A DNA stretch of 64,000 bases from Pipra filicauda (Eukaryota; Chordata; Aves; Passeriformes; Pipridae), in the NCBI RefSeq assembly GCF_003945595.2, contig NW_024104365.1:6915049-6979048 (forward strand), given 5' to 3'. The position numbers and the translations under genes were made by a program. Under the pieces are notes generated by a model. That model was given only the letters and a program-made list of their open reading frames with translations, did not search any database and was not told the DNA's origin. Shown piece after piece: positions 36,955-48,833 of the stretch. Position 1 is the stretch's first letter. Every line of letters starts with the position of its first letter.

Positions 36955-38054
36955 TCCTCTCTTGTGAGACCCCACCTGGAGTACTGCATCCAGCTCTGAG
37001 CTCCTCAGCACAGCAATGATGTGGAGCTTTGGAGTGGGTCCAGAAGAGAGCCACACAAGTGATCAGAGAACTGAAACACCTCTCCTATGAGAAAAGTTAG
37101 GAAGAGTTGGTGTTTTTCGTCCTGTAGAAGGCCCCAGGGAGACCTCATTGAAGCCTTTCAATACTTCAAGGGGTTTGTAAGAAAGATGGGGACAGAATTT
37201 TCAGTAGGGCTTGTGCAATAGGACATGGTTTTAAAATAACAAGGGTAGATTCAGACTAGATATAGGGAAGGAATTTTTCACAGAAAGGGTAGTAAAACAC
37301 TGGAACAAGTTCTCCAGAGAGGTGGTAGATGCCCCATGCCTGGAAAACTTCAAGGTCAGGTTGGACAGGCCTTTGAGCAACCTGACCTATTTGAATATAT
37401 CCCTACTCATTGCAGGGAAAGGTTGGACCAGATAATCTTTAAAAGTGCCTTCCAACTGAAGCTATTCTGTGATTTAAGTTAAAATTAAGCTAGCACTTTT
37501 CTCCAAATGATTTAAATCAGAATTATTTTCCTATGACAAAAAATTCTACAGGTTATCTGATTCAACAAACTTCATTTTGTTCTGGAAACATATTTTATAT
37601 CAGAAGGAAACTCTCAGAGAAGAGGTGTTTTATCTTTTTGAGAGTTGCTAATATTTCTTTTCTTGCCTAAATGTCCTGATTGGCAAGGAGTCGTATTCAA
37701 GACATATTCTTCAGTACACCTCAATTATTAAATTAGCTTTGCTTTACAATTTAATTTCAAGTGAGAAATTAATTTTTTCTATGTCCATATAACTTCATTA
37801 CTTACTTCATTACAACCTCACTTAAATCCACATATTCTGAGAAAACCTGGGATTCTTAAGTATGAGCTTCCTTGGTCAATAAAGAAATAATATACTCAAA
37901 AACTAGTTTCATATTGTAGCAGGTAGTCATTTAAGTTAGCTTACCATTTCAGTTGAGTCTGAAGTAAAGGGACAGAGGCAGCTATAGTTAACTGCATATT
38001 CAAAGCTGAGTTGTAACTGCATCTTGCCACAAAGTTAATATATCCTTCTTGCGG

Positions 38055-38129
<75 letters not shown>
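38055..38129. repeat. (A)75 homopolymer
   Basis: The run is 75 consecutive A between GCGG and GCCTGAGC. There is no AATAAA hexamer in the preceding 40 bases and no evident flanking duplication, so it is not convincingly a retrocopy tail. The true length may differ, because homopolymers of this size are error-prone in sequencing. Confidence 0.9.
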
Positions 38130-38130
<1 letters not shown>

Positions 38131-38951
38131 CCTGAGCTTCAGTGTAATGTATCTAGTATTTTCTTTGTGGAAAACTAGATGAAAGATAAATATCAGAATG
38201 TTACAAAAATAATAATAACCTATTTACGTCCAAAGTTTCTTACTCATATTCATAGATTTATCTTCAGGTCATTGCTGAATAAATTCTTCTAAGATTTTAA
38301 CTTATTTTGAAAGAAGACATTGAGAGATTACCAAAATGAGATATTTTTAAAGTGATACAAGAGTGTTGTTACAATTATTAGCTCACCCTTTCAGTTTACC
38401 CTCCCATTTGCTAATTCCCAACATTATCCTTGTCAACTACTAGTCAGCAGACCACTTTTTCTTAGCATAATTCACAAGTAGTAGAAAACATGTGCAACAC
38501 TTTATATGCACAGTACTAGTAACTGATTGAGATTAGATATTTCTGAAACGGACTTTAGAAAAGTGACTTTGTAGCTCTCAGTTTTGTATGAAACCAGATA
38601 TAGCGATTAGGTTTACCTCTACAGAATTTGCTGAAGTGCAATAGATGCTGCATATATTCAAGAGAATTTTAGCTGATATCAGTTATATCCTTGCATCATT
38701 TTATCTTCTGCCCAAAGAAAGAAAATTTTTAATAAGAAGAAAAATGAGAAAGGGATCATAGCGAGAAACCGGGGAAACATGGGAAATTCAGAATTTTGTA
38801 TTTGCTTTTAGATTCTGAGGTACACAGTGACAGTCTGAATATTTTTTTTACAAAACAGATTAATCAACTAGCAGAACTGCTAAGTTTTATGCAACTTAAG
38901 GACCTGGATTTTTAAAAGATTGAGAGGAATCTCCCTATACAGCAAGTTTTG

Positions 38952-38991
38952 TAAAAGTGGTATGTAAATGTTAAAAGTGATATGTAAATGT
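38952..38991. repeat. 20-bp tandem pair
   Basis: Two adjacent 20-bp units, 38952-38971 and 38972-38991, each contain AAAAGTG.TATGTAAATG and differ at one position (GG against GA). It is a small local duplication. Confidence 0.85.
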
Positions 38992-40825
38992 AAATCTTCT
39001 AAAATTGTCATGAAAAATGCTAATTTTTTTCTATTTGTTAGAAACTGGGATTTACAGTCAGCTTGCATATTTAAACTAGAATAATAATCATCCAAGGGTA
39101 CTTCCTTTTTTCATCAAAAGCCTTTGACACAAAAATTGCCTAATCTTCTTTAAAACCTATTAATTTTTTTGTCACTTTGACATTTTCAAGAATGAATGCT
39201 GAAACAGAATATTTAGCAGAAGCTTAAACATAAATCCTTTTCCATGTGCCTTTATAAAACAATGAAACAATTAGCACTTAACTAGTGAGAAGAAGGGTTT
39301 CAAAATATGACAGTAAAGAGAAAGTGAAATAAAGTGTAATTATCCTTAATTATATTCAATAACCAAAACAGCAGCTAAAAATAAATATTTAAAGTTAAAT
39401 CCATGTTATCAAGAAGGGAAAAAAGAACTTTGAAAGGAAACCATTGAAAATAATTTCTGTGTAATATACAAATATATCTGCTAATGTTAATGACTTTTCA
39501 CACAATTGAGAAAGAACCCTTCTAGCAGCATACACAGAAAGATAATAGTTATTTTTTTAAGAGAACATATGTTCCACAACCATAATTTATTTATTAAAAT
39601 GTAAAAGAAAAAGTCCTAATTTAAAATATTTATTTAAAAAATATTAATATTAGGAGTATCTATTTTAAAACTTATAATCTGATTAGGAGATAATAGAACA
39701 TTATTGAAATGTGGCATAAGTCATTTCTATGTGTGAAATATGAAATTCTGAAATAAGTAAAAATTATTTCCTAAGACTATTGCTGAAGACAGGCTTTGTT
39801 TCCAGGGCTGTTCTTTCAGTGACAATCTGCCTAAATATGTTGAAACAGGCACTGATTTTCTTCTCGTACAAGGAGAAAAGGCCAGAGGAAGAAGCTACAT
39901 TCTGAATTTAGCATAACTTCGAAATCGCACTTTGTTTGTCTTTAAGGATAATTTTCCATTTTTTTTTTTTTTCGTTAGCTCTGCTACAACCTATAAGACA
40001 AAGTGAAAATTATCCCAGAGATATTCAGTACTGAATGGAAAGTTGTGCTAACAGAGCACTAAACCTACTAGCCAAATTCTAATTAAACAATTAAAATTCT
40101 GCCTTTGATTTAACAACACAGTAAACTAAGATTAAGGAAATGTTCTACATAATCATTTTTTACAGCTGTAAAATGCATAGTTTTATATGTTAAACAGTGC
40201 TCAATAAATTAACTACAGGAGCTTGACTCCTTTTCCTCAAGCTTTTGTAATTCTGTGAAGAAGTTCATTTGATATTTTTTTGTTAATAACCTCCATTTAT
40301 TGATGTGCCACTGTACTACCTGCTGCAAAGCCCATCACTTCATGCATGTGTATAATACCTACTCATATATGCTTCTCAGAGATGATTTCTCAGGAGGTTT
40401 CCTAAATAGGCAGCAGTAACAATAAATTTTCTTTTGCAAGAATCTCTGTCATGGTTTGCTCCCCCACCCCTCTCTTCAGTTCTTCCCAGAAGCCATCTGA
40501 AAGAGGACCATGGATTTACAGAAGAATGAAGAGGTGGAACTTCTGATGAGTGCCCCACTTGAACTACTTATTCTTCAATAAAATAGAGAATTGTGGAATA
40601 CAGGATAATTTTCTTTTCTCCCAGACACACCAACATCCACAATTAAATAATAAATTTAGATTCAGAAGGAAGAAAAACGGTTGTAATAAGCTGAGGCTAC
40701 TGTGCCCACTGCAAAAGTATATTTTAAAATGAGTCGATGATTTCTTGCTCCTTAAATGAAAAAAGAAATATACTCTCCTTTAACATCTTCTGTGTTGATA
40801 GTAATTGTGAACACCTGTTCATGAG

Positions 40826-40849
40826 AGTCAAGACTAATCAGTCTTGACT
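40826..40849. repeat. Perfect 10-bp inverted repeat, 4-base loop
   Basis: AGTCAAGACT, AATC and AGTCTTGACT form a perfect hairpin. It has no U-run or other context that would suggest a function. Confidence 0.8.
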
Positions 40850-42479
40850 GCTCCTAAGTATCAGAAAATTATTTCCAAACACCTCCTCCTCTTTGCTGCT
40901 ATCTGTGCATGTCCTTTTTTGTGTTGCTTGTCTTGATTCAAATTAGTGCTTCTCATGAAATTTTTTAGATATTTTGGTAACCAATTATCTCTGCATAATT
41001 CACTGTGTTTTCATGGGGTTTTTCTAGAGATTCTGTGAGGTAAAGTCCCTCCTTTACTTTAGACACTTCAGGATTTAAAAAAATCCTTCAATTTTTCACT
41101 GCCACTCACATAGTCTAAAGAAAGATTTCTGGGAGCTAAACAGTCATTTTACAAAACAGGAGGAAAGATTCAAGTCTATCCTGTCACTAAGACAACTACT
41201 TACACCATTACATGCTGCAATTACAATTAAAGATTTTCAGCTGATGAAAAGCATGTTCGCTGCATTCTTGTTACCTCATATTTCCTTGCCAACACAGAAG
41301 AGTATCATGATTTTGATATAACAAAAACAACACAAGAAGCTATATTTTTCTCAATAACGTCAACAGACTAGCTTAGAGATTACCCTGCAACTGCTTGTCC
41401 CTCTGTATATATTAACCAAATTGTCTGAAGGAGAAGCATCCATCTTTTTTGCTGACGGTATTGTGGTTAAATTTGTCTTCCCAAAAATGTGTTGTCAGGC
41501 ATTAAATACAATACTACATTTGTTGTTCAAGTGAGCAAATTTTAATTCTCAGATTAGGCTACTTTCTTGGATTTAAGTTAATTGGTTTATCTTAAATTAA
41601 ATAATAGTTTGAATAAATTGGCAACATAGCCCTTGTACTGAGAGCTATATCATGCCAAAAGTGGGATAGTAATGTCATGTGTAAAAAAATACAATTATTG
41701 TCTATGATAATAACAAAATTAATCAATACCAGTTTAGCAGGTAGAAAAGAATATTACATTCCTCCCATGTGTTTATCAGTCAATTTGATAAGTAACTATG
41801 GATCACTATCTGTAATCCTAGAAAAAGTAAAAATCTAACAGTAAAAATAAGGAAATAACTGTTTTGAAGACTATTAGAAGTTAGTTCTGTTTCTGTATAA
41901 ATTATATTTAGTAAATACTGCATTTATAAATAGGTCTGGGTAAGTAATATACCTGTCATCACATATTTTAAAAATTCTTGATCTTCCCCTTTTATTCATT
42001 AAATTACACAGAGGAGAAAAGGTATGTTGCATAGAATATGTTGCTTTGTATTGTGTGACACCATTAGTTATAAAAATTAGAAATAGTTTCAGAAGGGAGA
42101 AAATGCAAACTTGGATGACTGATGCTTCATTTTGTTTTTCCTATTGCTAGGAAAAGAATTCATCCTTAAGAGCCACTGAGCCTAATTTTTATTCGTTTTA
42201 CACTTTCTAACATTCCAGCCAATGTCTTCTCCAGATAACAAATATATGTGTGCAAAAGATGTTTCTGTGACACCATCATCCTTAAGTTCTGGGTTCACAA
42301 TGATTTCCATAACAACAGAATAGTGTTTTTATAAACACTACATTGTTGCTTCTGTTTTAAGTTGAAGAAGCTGAGGTATGAATTCATACCTGTTTTTCAA
42401 AGAAAAATAGCAAAGAGAAAGATTATGTAAAACCTCAATATTCAGATTAAGTTATTAACCTGTTTTGTTATTGTCCTGA

Positions 42480-43204
42480 TGTTTAAGACCCCAAGTCTCA
42501 GAGACATGAGCTCACCAAAGAGTTTTACTTAAAAAATACACAGGGCTCCAAAAGTATCCACTCTCTGAATTATTAGAAGAGCCGTTGATTCTTTTAACAC
42601 CTTAAGAGAGAGCACAAAGGAGAAAAGGTGCATGCATTTTCTCAGAGGGTACCTTTACTGGTAACCTTTGGAAAAAAAAAAAGAGATCTTGGCAAAAGTA
42701 TAAAGGGTAACATACAACCAAAATAAAGCATTCCACAAAGTATTGACTTAGTACATGCTAACCCATAAAATTTAGCAAAATTCAACCCATTCAGCTCCGA
42801 GTTAACCAAGATATTAAGAGAGGAGACTAAGAGAAGAAGAAGAAGAAGTGAATAACTACCACCAGAGAGTCCTGTTCCATCTGGCCAGATGATAGGGCTC
42901 AAGCAAAGATGGAGAGTACATGTTGTTGCTTCTATTGCTTTGTCCCTCCTGTGGCCGCTTCTCTCAGACCTTCCAGCCCCCTGGCCGCTCTGGGGCCGGA
43001 TGAGGGCCAATGCTCCCACTGTGTGAGCCAATCTAGGCTGGCTTAAAGGTTCCAGGGGAAGGGTTGTAGGTGTGTTCCCAGGCTGCTTTTGACTGACAGC
43101 TGTGCCAGAGCTGCTGCAGGATACTCCCTGTTGGCATGTGGGACAAGGCATTACCTCACCTCCGTGAAATTCGACCTGTCCCTCCCCCCTGCCCCTCCTA
43201 CACA
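42480..43204 (-). mobile_element. Solo LTR, same family as 35790-36536
   Basis: On the plus strand it starts TGTTTAAGACCCCAAG and ends near CCTACACA. It shares blocks with the LTR at 35790-36536: GAGCTCA.CAAAG, GGGCTCCAAAAG, TTGGCAAAAGTA and ATTCCACAAA. A purine tract (42816-42848, GAA-rich) sits where the other copy has its GA microsatellite. The flanks CCTGA and ATTGA match at only 3 of 5 positions, so the target duplication is not convincing and the right end could be 2 bp off. The longest open frame in the window (minus strand 42642-43205, 187 codons) lies entirely inside this LTR and is not a gene. No internal viral sequence is present. Confidence 0.78.
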
Positions 43205-46104
43205 ATTGATTTGGTCTGAGCTAATAATTAATACAATAATCCAGTGTCTCACATGATGTCAAAATCTTTTAAGTTGATAATTAAAAGCTCAGTCAAGGAA
43301 ATTTTTTGTTGAGCTGATAGCAGGAGAAATAACTCTTTGATATCTTTTGAATGTGGATAAACCAAGTTTCAATTGTTAATAAAGATATAAAACCCCAGTG
43401 TATCACTTAGACCAAATAACACATTTGCCACCCAAGTGGGTGAAAGTAAGGCTATTGCAGAAATATATCTCAGGATACACTTCTGAAGAGAAATTTTCAT
43501 TGAAAGATATTTAAGATGTAACAAGGACCACTTCCTTTGATTACCTTCCACATTTTATCTGTGGTTACATCTGACTGTCCCTGATGGGGGCTTTGTTTTG
43601 GATTATCTTTACTTCCACTCAAGCCTGTGAAAGAATTTTGCAACCTCTTTATTACCCTTGAAGTGTATGTTACACATAAGCTGTGTGTCAACACCTTTAC
43701 CATCTTAAATTGCCTCTCCTGGGAACACATTTACTAGAAGCTAAAAAACTTTGTATAGTACATGCTCTGATAGTACTCATAAAAAAGTCTTTTGAGCATT
43801 TGAGACCTTTGATCTCAGAATTTTATATTTCAAATTTTCAAATCCCATTATTAATTTATTTCTTCATCTAGGACTGTCTTACATGCAAACTGATGAATGT
43901 AACTTGTGTTTTGAAAAGACAGTCTTTAAACCTTATTAAGTTTAAAACTTAACCTATATTCTGTGGGATAAGTTTACAATATATTTTTTAGTCTGTGGTT
44001 TTTTTCTAAAGTTTTACCATTTGGTAGACCATTACAAAATTTTATTACTCAGCAAGAAAAAATCACTTACAATTTATGACAATAGAATAACGAGGTTTCT
44101 GTTGTTTAAACAGTCATCAAGTGCAATAAGAAAAATAATATATTTTAAATACTTTTCAATTAGAGAATAAATAATTGTCAACCTTTTACAAAGTGTCCCA
44201 ATTGTTAGATCAGTCACCTGTGATGTAAGACATTTGTTTTCAAATTGCTGTTAAAAGAGAATCTCCAGGTTCCAGTTATAGCTGTAATGTCAAGTGGAAA
44301 TATTCTTTTGTGGAAATAGTGTTTCTGCACAAAAAGACCCCAAAGTAAACAAATAAATCAACCAATTCAAAATTTCTGGGGTTCAGAATAAAAACAAATA
44401 GAGAACCATCTCTATATTGTATCATTTGCTTAAGTCAGAGTTTCAGTTTCTTCTCTAAATATTTTTCAGAGATTTTATCTAATTACTATAAAGAAGGAAG
44501 AAAACCTTGGACGTGCATATCTTCCTCAGAAGTTTTAATTACTGCAACATGTTGATGAATTGCAATACTTATTTCCCAAGCAAATTTTCAAACAGCTTGA
44601 TGGCTACTCATTCCTCAGCAAGATATATTAGAGATGTGTACTAGTATGAGAAACTATCAGATAAGAGAGCTCCTCTGAAACTACAAGTATTGTGTTGAGT
44701 GAAAAACACACACTTGATAGACATTTTTATGATTTTCTTATGCATCTAATGATTTATGCAACCTAATTCTCAGATAAATTTCAGTTCACTATATTGCTTT
44801 TTTTTCTTTTACTCTGCTCTTTGAGACAGGGTCAAGTCCCTTAGAAAGAAGAGGGATAAAGTGGCCTCGATGACTTGAATTTCTGAGAAAAGAAAGAAAA
44901 GGAGGGAGAAAAATATTTGGAAACAAATCAGAAGATAAATGCTTATCGAGACTTGTGTGGGAAGTATAAGGGGAAAGTAAGGCTGGGGAAAGACAAGAAG
45001 TGCAAATCTCAATCACACCAGACTGTTTTGTTAATTTTGTTTTGATGTACAAGACTGTGATTTCTGCAGTCCTCGTATGTGACCTGTGCAATTACAAACA
45101 TGATATGAAACAGATGGTAGAATCACATTTTGACGGAATCAGTTAGACCAAGTGATAGGAATGTCCAGAACAAAGAATGTAGAGTTTACATTCTGCAGAA
45201 GGACACATTATGCAGTACACAAAGTTAAAGTGGCTCATTTGAGTACAGGCATTTATTTCAGTTCTTTTCATAGAAAATCTGAACTGGCAGAGTAAGTTTT
45301 CACCGAAACTGAATTGTGGGTCACATGACAATTTTGCACTGGTTTTAGGAGACCTAAAACCAGAAAGCCTGTTGCTGAACTAAGTCCTTAATAGGAATAC
45401 TGAAAAGATGTGTTACAAGAACTAGTAATTAGTCCATTTATTTCCATAAATGCTAATATTCAAGATAGTATCTGCATTTGTGAATCACCAACAAGATAAT
45501 TTTTTATGTCAGATATATGACGTTACACTCCAAAGAGCAGCCAGACATTCAAAAAACAAAGAATTTGTGGGGTTGATTTTCTGAAGAAGTAGACTCTTTT
45601 ATTGAAATCTTTTCAGATACTGCCATTCCTCCTTGAATGCAGCTACTCATAGAAGAAAAGTGTATTAGAGTACTTCAGTTGCTTCATACAGCAAAATTAG
45701 CCACAGTCTGCCAGTTCCTGTTGAGTGCTCCTGCAGCACTTTTTGTTCTTGGAATTAGCCACAGCTGGGTTGACCGAAGTTTAGGTGCAGGATGTGTGTC
45801 ATGCAGAGTGTGTCATGCTTCATGTAGTCTGAGCAGAAACCTGTGGAAAAACAACATATTTTTATGTGTAAGGTAATTGTTCTATGAAAGGAAATAAAGA
45901 AAATTGCATGCCATTTAGCTTGGGAGGAAGACAGCTACATTGGTTCAGTGATTTTGTTCTATAAAAAGAAATGTTAAGTATGACTGCTATTAAATAAAGG
46001 GCATGCATAAGAGGCTTATGCAGCAAATATTTTTCAGATATTCCTACAGAAGTTTCAATTGGATTGTGAAGAATATCTTTTGCATGTGGAATTTTCTATA
46101 ATAT
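43205..46104. other. 2.9 kb AT-rich DNA, no gene seen
   Basis: No transposon, coding sequence or RNA gene is recognised. Open frames are at most 100 codons and lack family features. Confidence 0.6.
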
Positions 46105-46525
46105 TGTTGTGATTTAGGAATGGTATTCTCCAATTTAGTAGTTCCGTTAAAACCATGCTGCGCTCACTCCATCCTCCTGCTCCAATTGGAAAGACAAAAG
46201 GCAAAGATCATGGGTTGAGATAAGAACACTTTACTGGAAACAGCAATGACATAAGAAAATGAACAGTAACAGCAACAATATTAATAACAAAAGGTATGAG
46301 ACAAAGAAATGGTTTACTTCGAAAGCCCACAGCAACATACAAATGCTGATCGGCTCTCCCCCACCGTGTTTTCTCAATCAGAAGGAACCCCTTCTCCTCA
46401 GAAGAGAGTCACTTTCTGCCACCAGCAGCAGTGACAGGCGGTGGTATAGGATAACTCTAGGGTCCTGGCCACACCTCCTTCCAGCTACTGCAAAAATTAA
46501 CTCTGTCCTGGTCAGAACCAGGACA
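46105..46525 (-). mobile_element. Solo LTR (421 bp), sibling of 27198-27554
   Basis: On the plus strand it starts TGTTGTGATTTAGGAATGG and ends GTCAGAACCAGGACA. The minus-strand start is TGTCCTGGTTCTGACC, recognisable as an avian ERV LTR start. The flanks AATAT (46100-46104) and AATAC (46526-46530) match at 4 of 5 positions, a decayed 5-bp target duplication. It shares GGAATGGTATTCTCCA, CAAAGATCATGGG-like and TTTACTGGAAACA blocks with the 27-kb copy. No viral genes flank it. Confidence 0.85.
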
Positions 46526-48764
46526 AATACTTATCACAATATACTGATAAGATGGATATACAAATGAAGAAAACTTCCATAAAATGTCACTTGATTCTCA
46601 CAGGAAAATATTTTACCTTACCCCAGTCTAACCTTAGTTCTAGTCCTTAGTTGTGGTAGTCTTCAATTTTAAAGTATTTCATGTTTTTTCTTTCCTTATA
46701 GTGAGAATACATTTGCTTTAATATTTTCATTACAAAATGTTAGTCTTGTTCAAAATCCTGTAGTTGGTGAATTTTTCTACATATTTCCTGTTTTTAATTT
46801 TGTGATGCATGAAAGAAGAGGGTTCACACAAATAGTCAAGACTGTAAATAGTAGCTCTACATATTGGATCAAATTTCTTTCTAGATTTCCTTAATTCCCT
46901 AATTTTTTTCTGAAAGATTTCACTGCATAGTCCTAACGTATACTGAACAATATTGTTCTCGGAGATTCCCCCATTGATAAATATACTGAATGTATAGATT
47001 TACGAGATGAGGAATAAAGACTGCAGACAATTTAGAAGGCAATAATAAAGCAAAAATTAAAACTGTGTATTTTAGAATTTTTTTCTTTTTTCCAATCAAA
47101 ATAAAAAATATCACCATCTTGCCATTTGTGTGTGAAAGACAACTAACCTTAACTTTACCAATAGCTGGTTTTACATGAAAGTTATGAATAATAATTTTTT
47201 TATCAAAGTTGTTAAAATTTTGCTAATGGACACAATTAACCATATTTTTTAAATATTGCTCTTTTTTATATACTATATGTTAACTGAGATCTTGTATTCA
47301 AATCCTATTAATAGAGACCAATTTATAAGAACTTCAGCGTTTGCGTTCATTAACAGACTAGTGTTGGGAAACATTTGTAAAATCAGGGATGGGAGTGTGT
47401 TAATATTTAGCTTTCCTTGAAGTAACTCCAATTTAATATTGCTACAAAGTGAGGAGTTTAAAATCTTGCCACAATAGAGATATGTACTCTGAGTGTTTTC
47501 CACTGTATTGAAAACAAGGGGGTAATACCAATTTTTGGTCACTTTGAAAATTTCAGATCTGTTTTGTTTATAACCTTGTGCACAAGAAATTTCTTATTTC
47601 TCTGTGGTGATTTTTTTAGATTGCTGTTTCTGATCTTTAGCTGAAAAAGCAAAGGGATTGTATAGCTTTACAGTTGCATACTGTCCTTCGTTTGTTCTGT
47701 ATGGCTTTTTAGTATAATTTCAATATGTCAAAATCAAGCTACCACTATGTCCTTACTTATATCCAGGGCACTGTCTGAGTTAATTTAGCTAAAAAATATG
47801 TCATACAAACAGCTGAAGTGAGACAGTCTTATACAGGAGAAACCCGTTTAAGGAAGCACTAACAAAAGAGAAAAGCTGACATTCTGTGAGACACAAATTC
47901 AGAGCTTTAATTCTTGTATAGTCATAGTGTCACATGTTCTCTCCCTCTATTTTTTGTAATTTGATAGAGGGTGGAGACAGAATAAGAAGATGAACAGACC
48001 ATGATGCTGTTGTTGTTAATGAGGTGTGAATGACATCAAGCTGTTACCATACATTTTGCCAGGAAAGAATTCTCGAGGGACAAGAAAAGTGAATGAATTT
48101 TGGAGTCTCCTCTGAGCAGATTTGTGTTGCCATGAAGCCAGAATTTGTCTTTAAGTAATAAGTCAGTTTGAAGTCTGACCCTTTGCACTCCTCCATAATA
48201 AAATTATTACTGTCCTTCCTGAAAGTGCTCTTTTTCATGCATGTACAACTCAGGGTGTTGACATCTTGGTCCTTACTGAAGCTGTACTGAAGACATTGGA
48301 TAGTCAACACTCCAACTAAGCCTGCTTCAGCCCCTCCTTCCTTCTTTTCAGCCCCTTTCCTTTCTCAAACTGAACAAACACTATCTTAGTATTAGATCAT
48401 AGTGTGAGCAAAAAAGGAATGATAAAGTCCAACATAACTTGACTATTTGTTTCAAAAACTGTTTCAAGATTGAAACTCATGTGTGTTTTTTGAACTCAAA
48501 TGTGTAACAACTGTGAAATTTGTGGGAAAATCTCTCAAATCAGGTCCTGGCTGCAGAGCCACCACAGTTGCTGGATTTGAGTGCTGGGTATTGCCTCCCT
48601 CATGCTTTTCCACCACCCCCTTTTTTCTGCTTTTGATGTGACATTGCTCCTGAATTTGCTTGGAGAGAAAAGGAAGATAAAATAGAGTAGCTAAGAAAGG
48701 CACATCACAGAGGTAGTGCAGAAAGCAGAGGTCTCAGAGAAACCTGAGCACCGCCAGAGGCTCT

Positions 48765-48833
48765 GTATGTGTGTGTGTGTGTTTGTCTGTCTGTCTGCCT
48801 GCCTGCCTGTCTGTCTGCCTATCTGTCTGTCTG
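48765..48833. repeat. TG / TGTC / TGCC compound microsatellite
   Basis: (TG)n passes into TTTGTCTG, then into imperfect four-base units TCTG and CCTG. The open frames on both strands here (Cys/Leu-rich and Thr/Arg/Gln-rich repeats) are only a by-product of the repeat. Confidence 0.92.

Larger units (their letters stand above)
34280..37475 (+). mobile_element. Long CR1 LINE copy with two nested insertions
   Basis: This plus-strand copy runs from the middle of the endonuclease domain to the 3' terminus (AGTGCCTTCCAACTG, then CTATTCTGTGATT near 37460). In order it carries an endonuclease remnant (34288-34417), pre-RT sequence, the RT N-terminal half (35279-35705), the RT C-terminal half (36546-36954) and the 3' untranslated region. 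It is interrupted twice: by a minus-strand CR1 piece at about 35084-35240, and by an LTR at 35790-36536. The nesting makes this CR1 older than both insertions. Removing them gives about 2.3 kb, the longest CR1 in the window. Confidence 0.9.
37476..42479. other. 5 kb AT-rich DNA, no gene seen
   Basis: No coding sequence or clear transposon is recognised. It holds a 75-A run at 38055-38129, a 20-bp tandem pair at 38952-38991, a T run at 39958-39972 and a perfect hairpin at 40826-40849. A TGTCATGGTTTGC word at 40447 resembles an LTR start, but no matching end was found. Confidence 0.58.

Noticed and set aside
38055..38129. A run as the tail of a processed pseudogene
   Set aside because: No AATAAA in the preceding 40 bases, no flanking direct repeat, and no gene-like sequence upstream.
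40447..40720. TGTCATGGTTTGC word resembling the left end of the 16.6-kb LTR
   Set aside because: Similarity ends after about 12 bases, and no matching CA end or target duplication was found. A shorter TGTCATGGTTAAA at 52093 is likewise isolated.
42642..43205. 187-codon open frame on the minus strand, longest in the window
   Set aside because: It lies wholly within the LTR at 42480-43204, shows no protein family features, and is low complexity in places (Leu run from the GAA tract).
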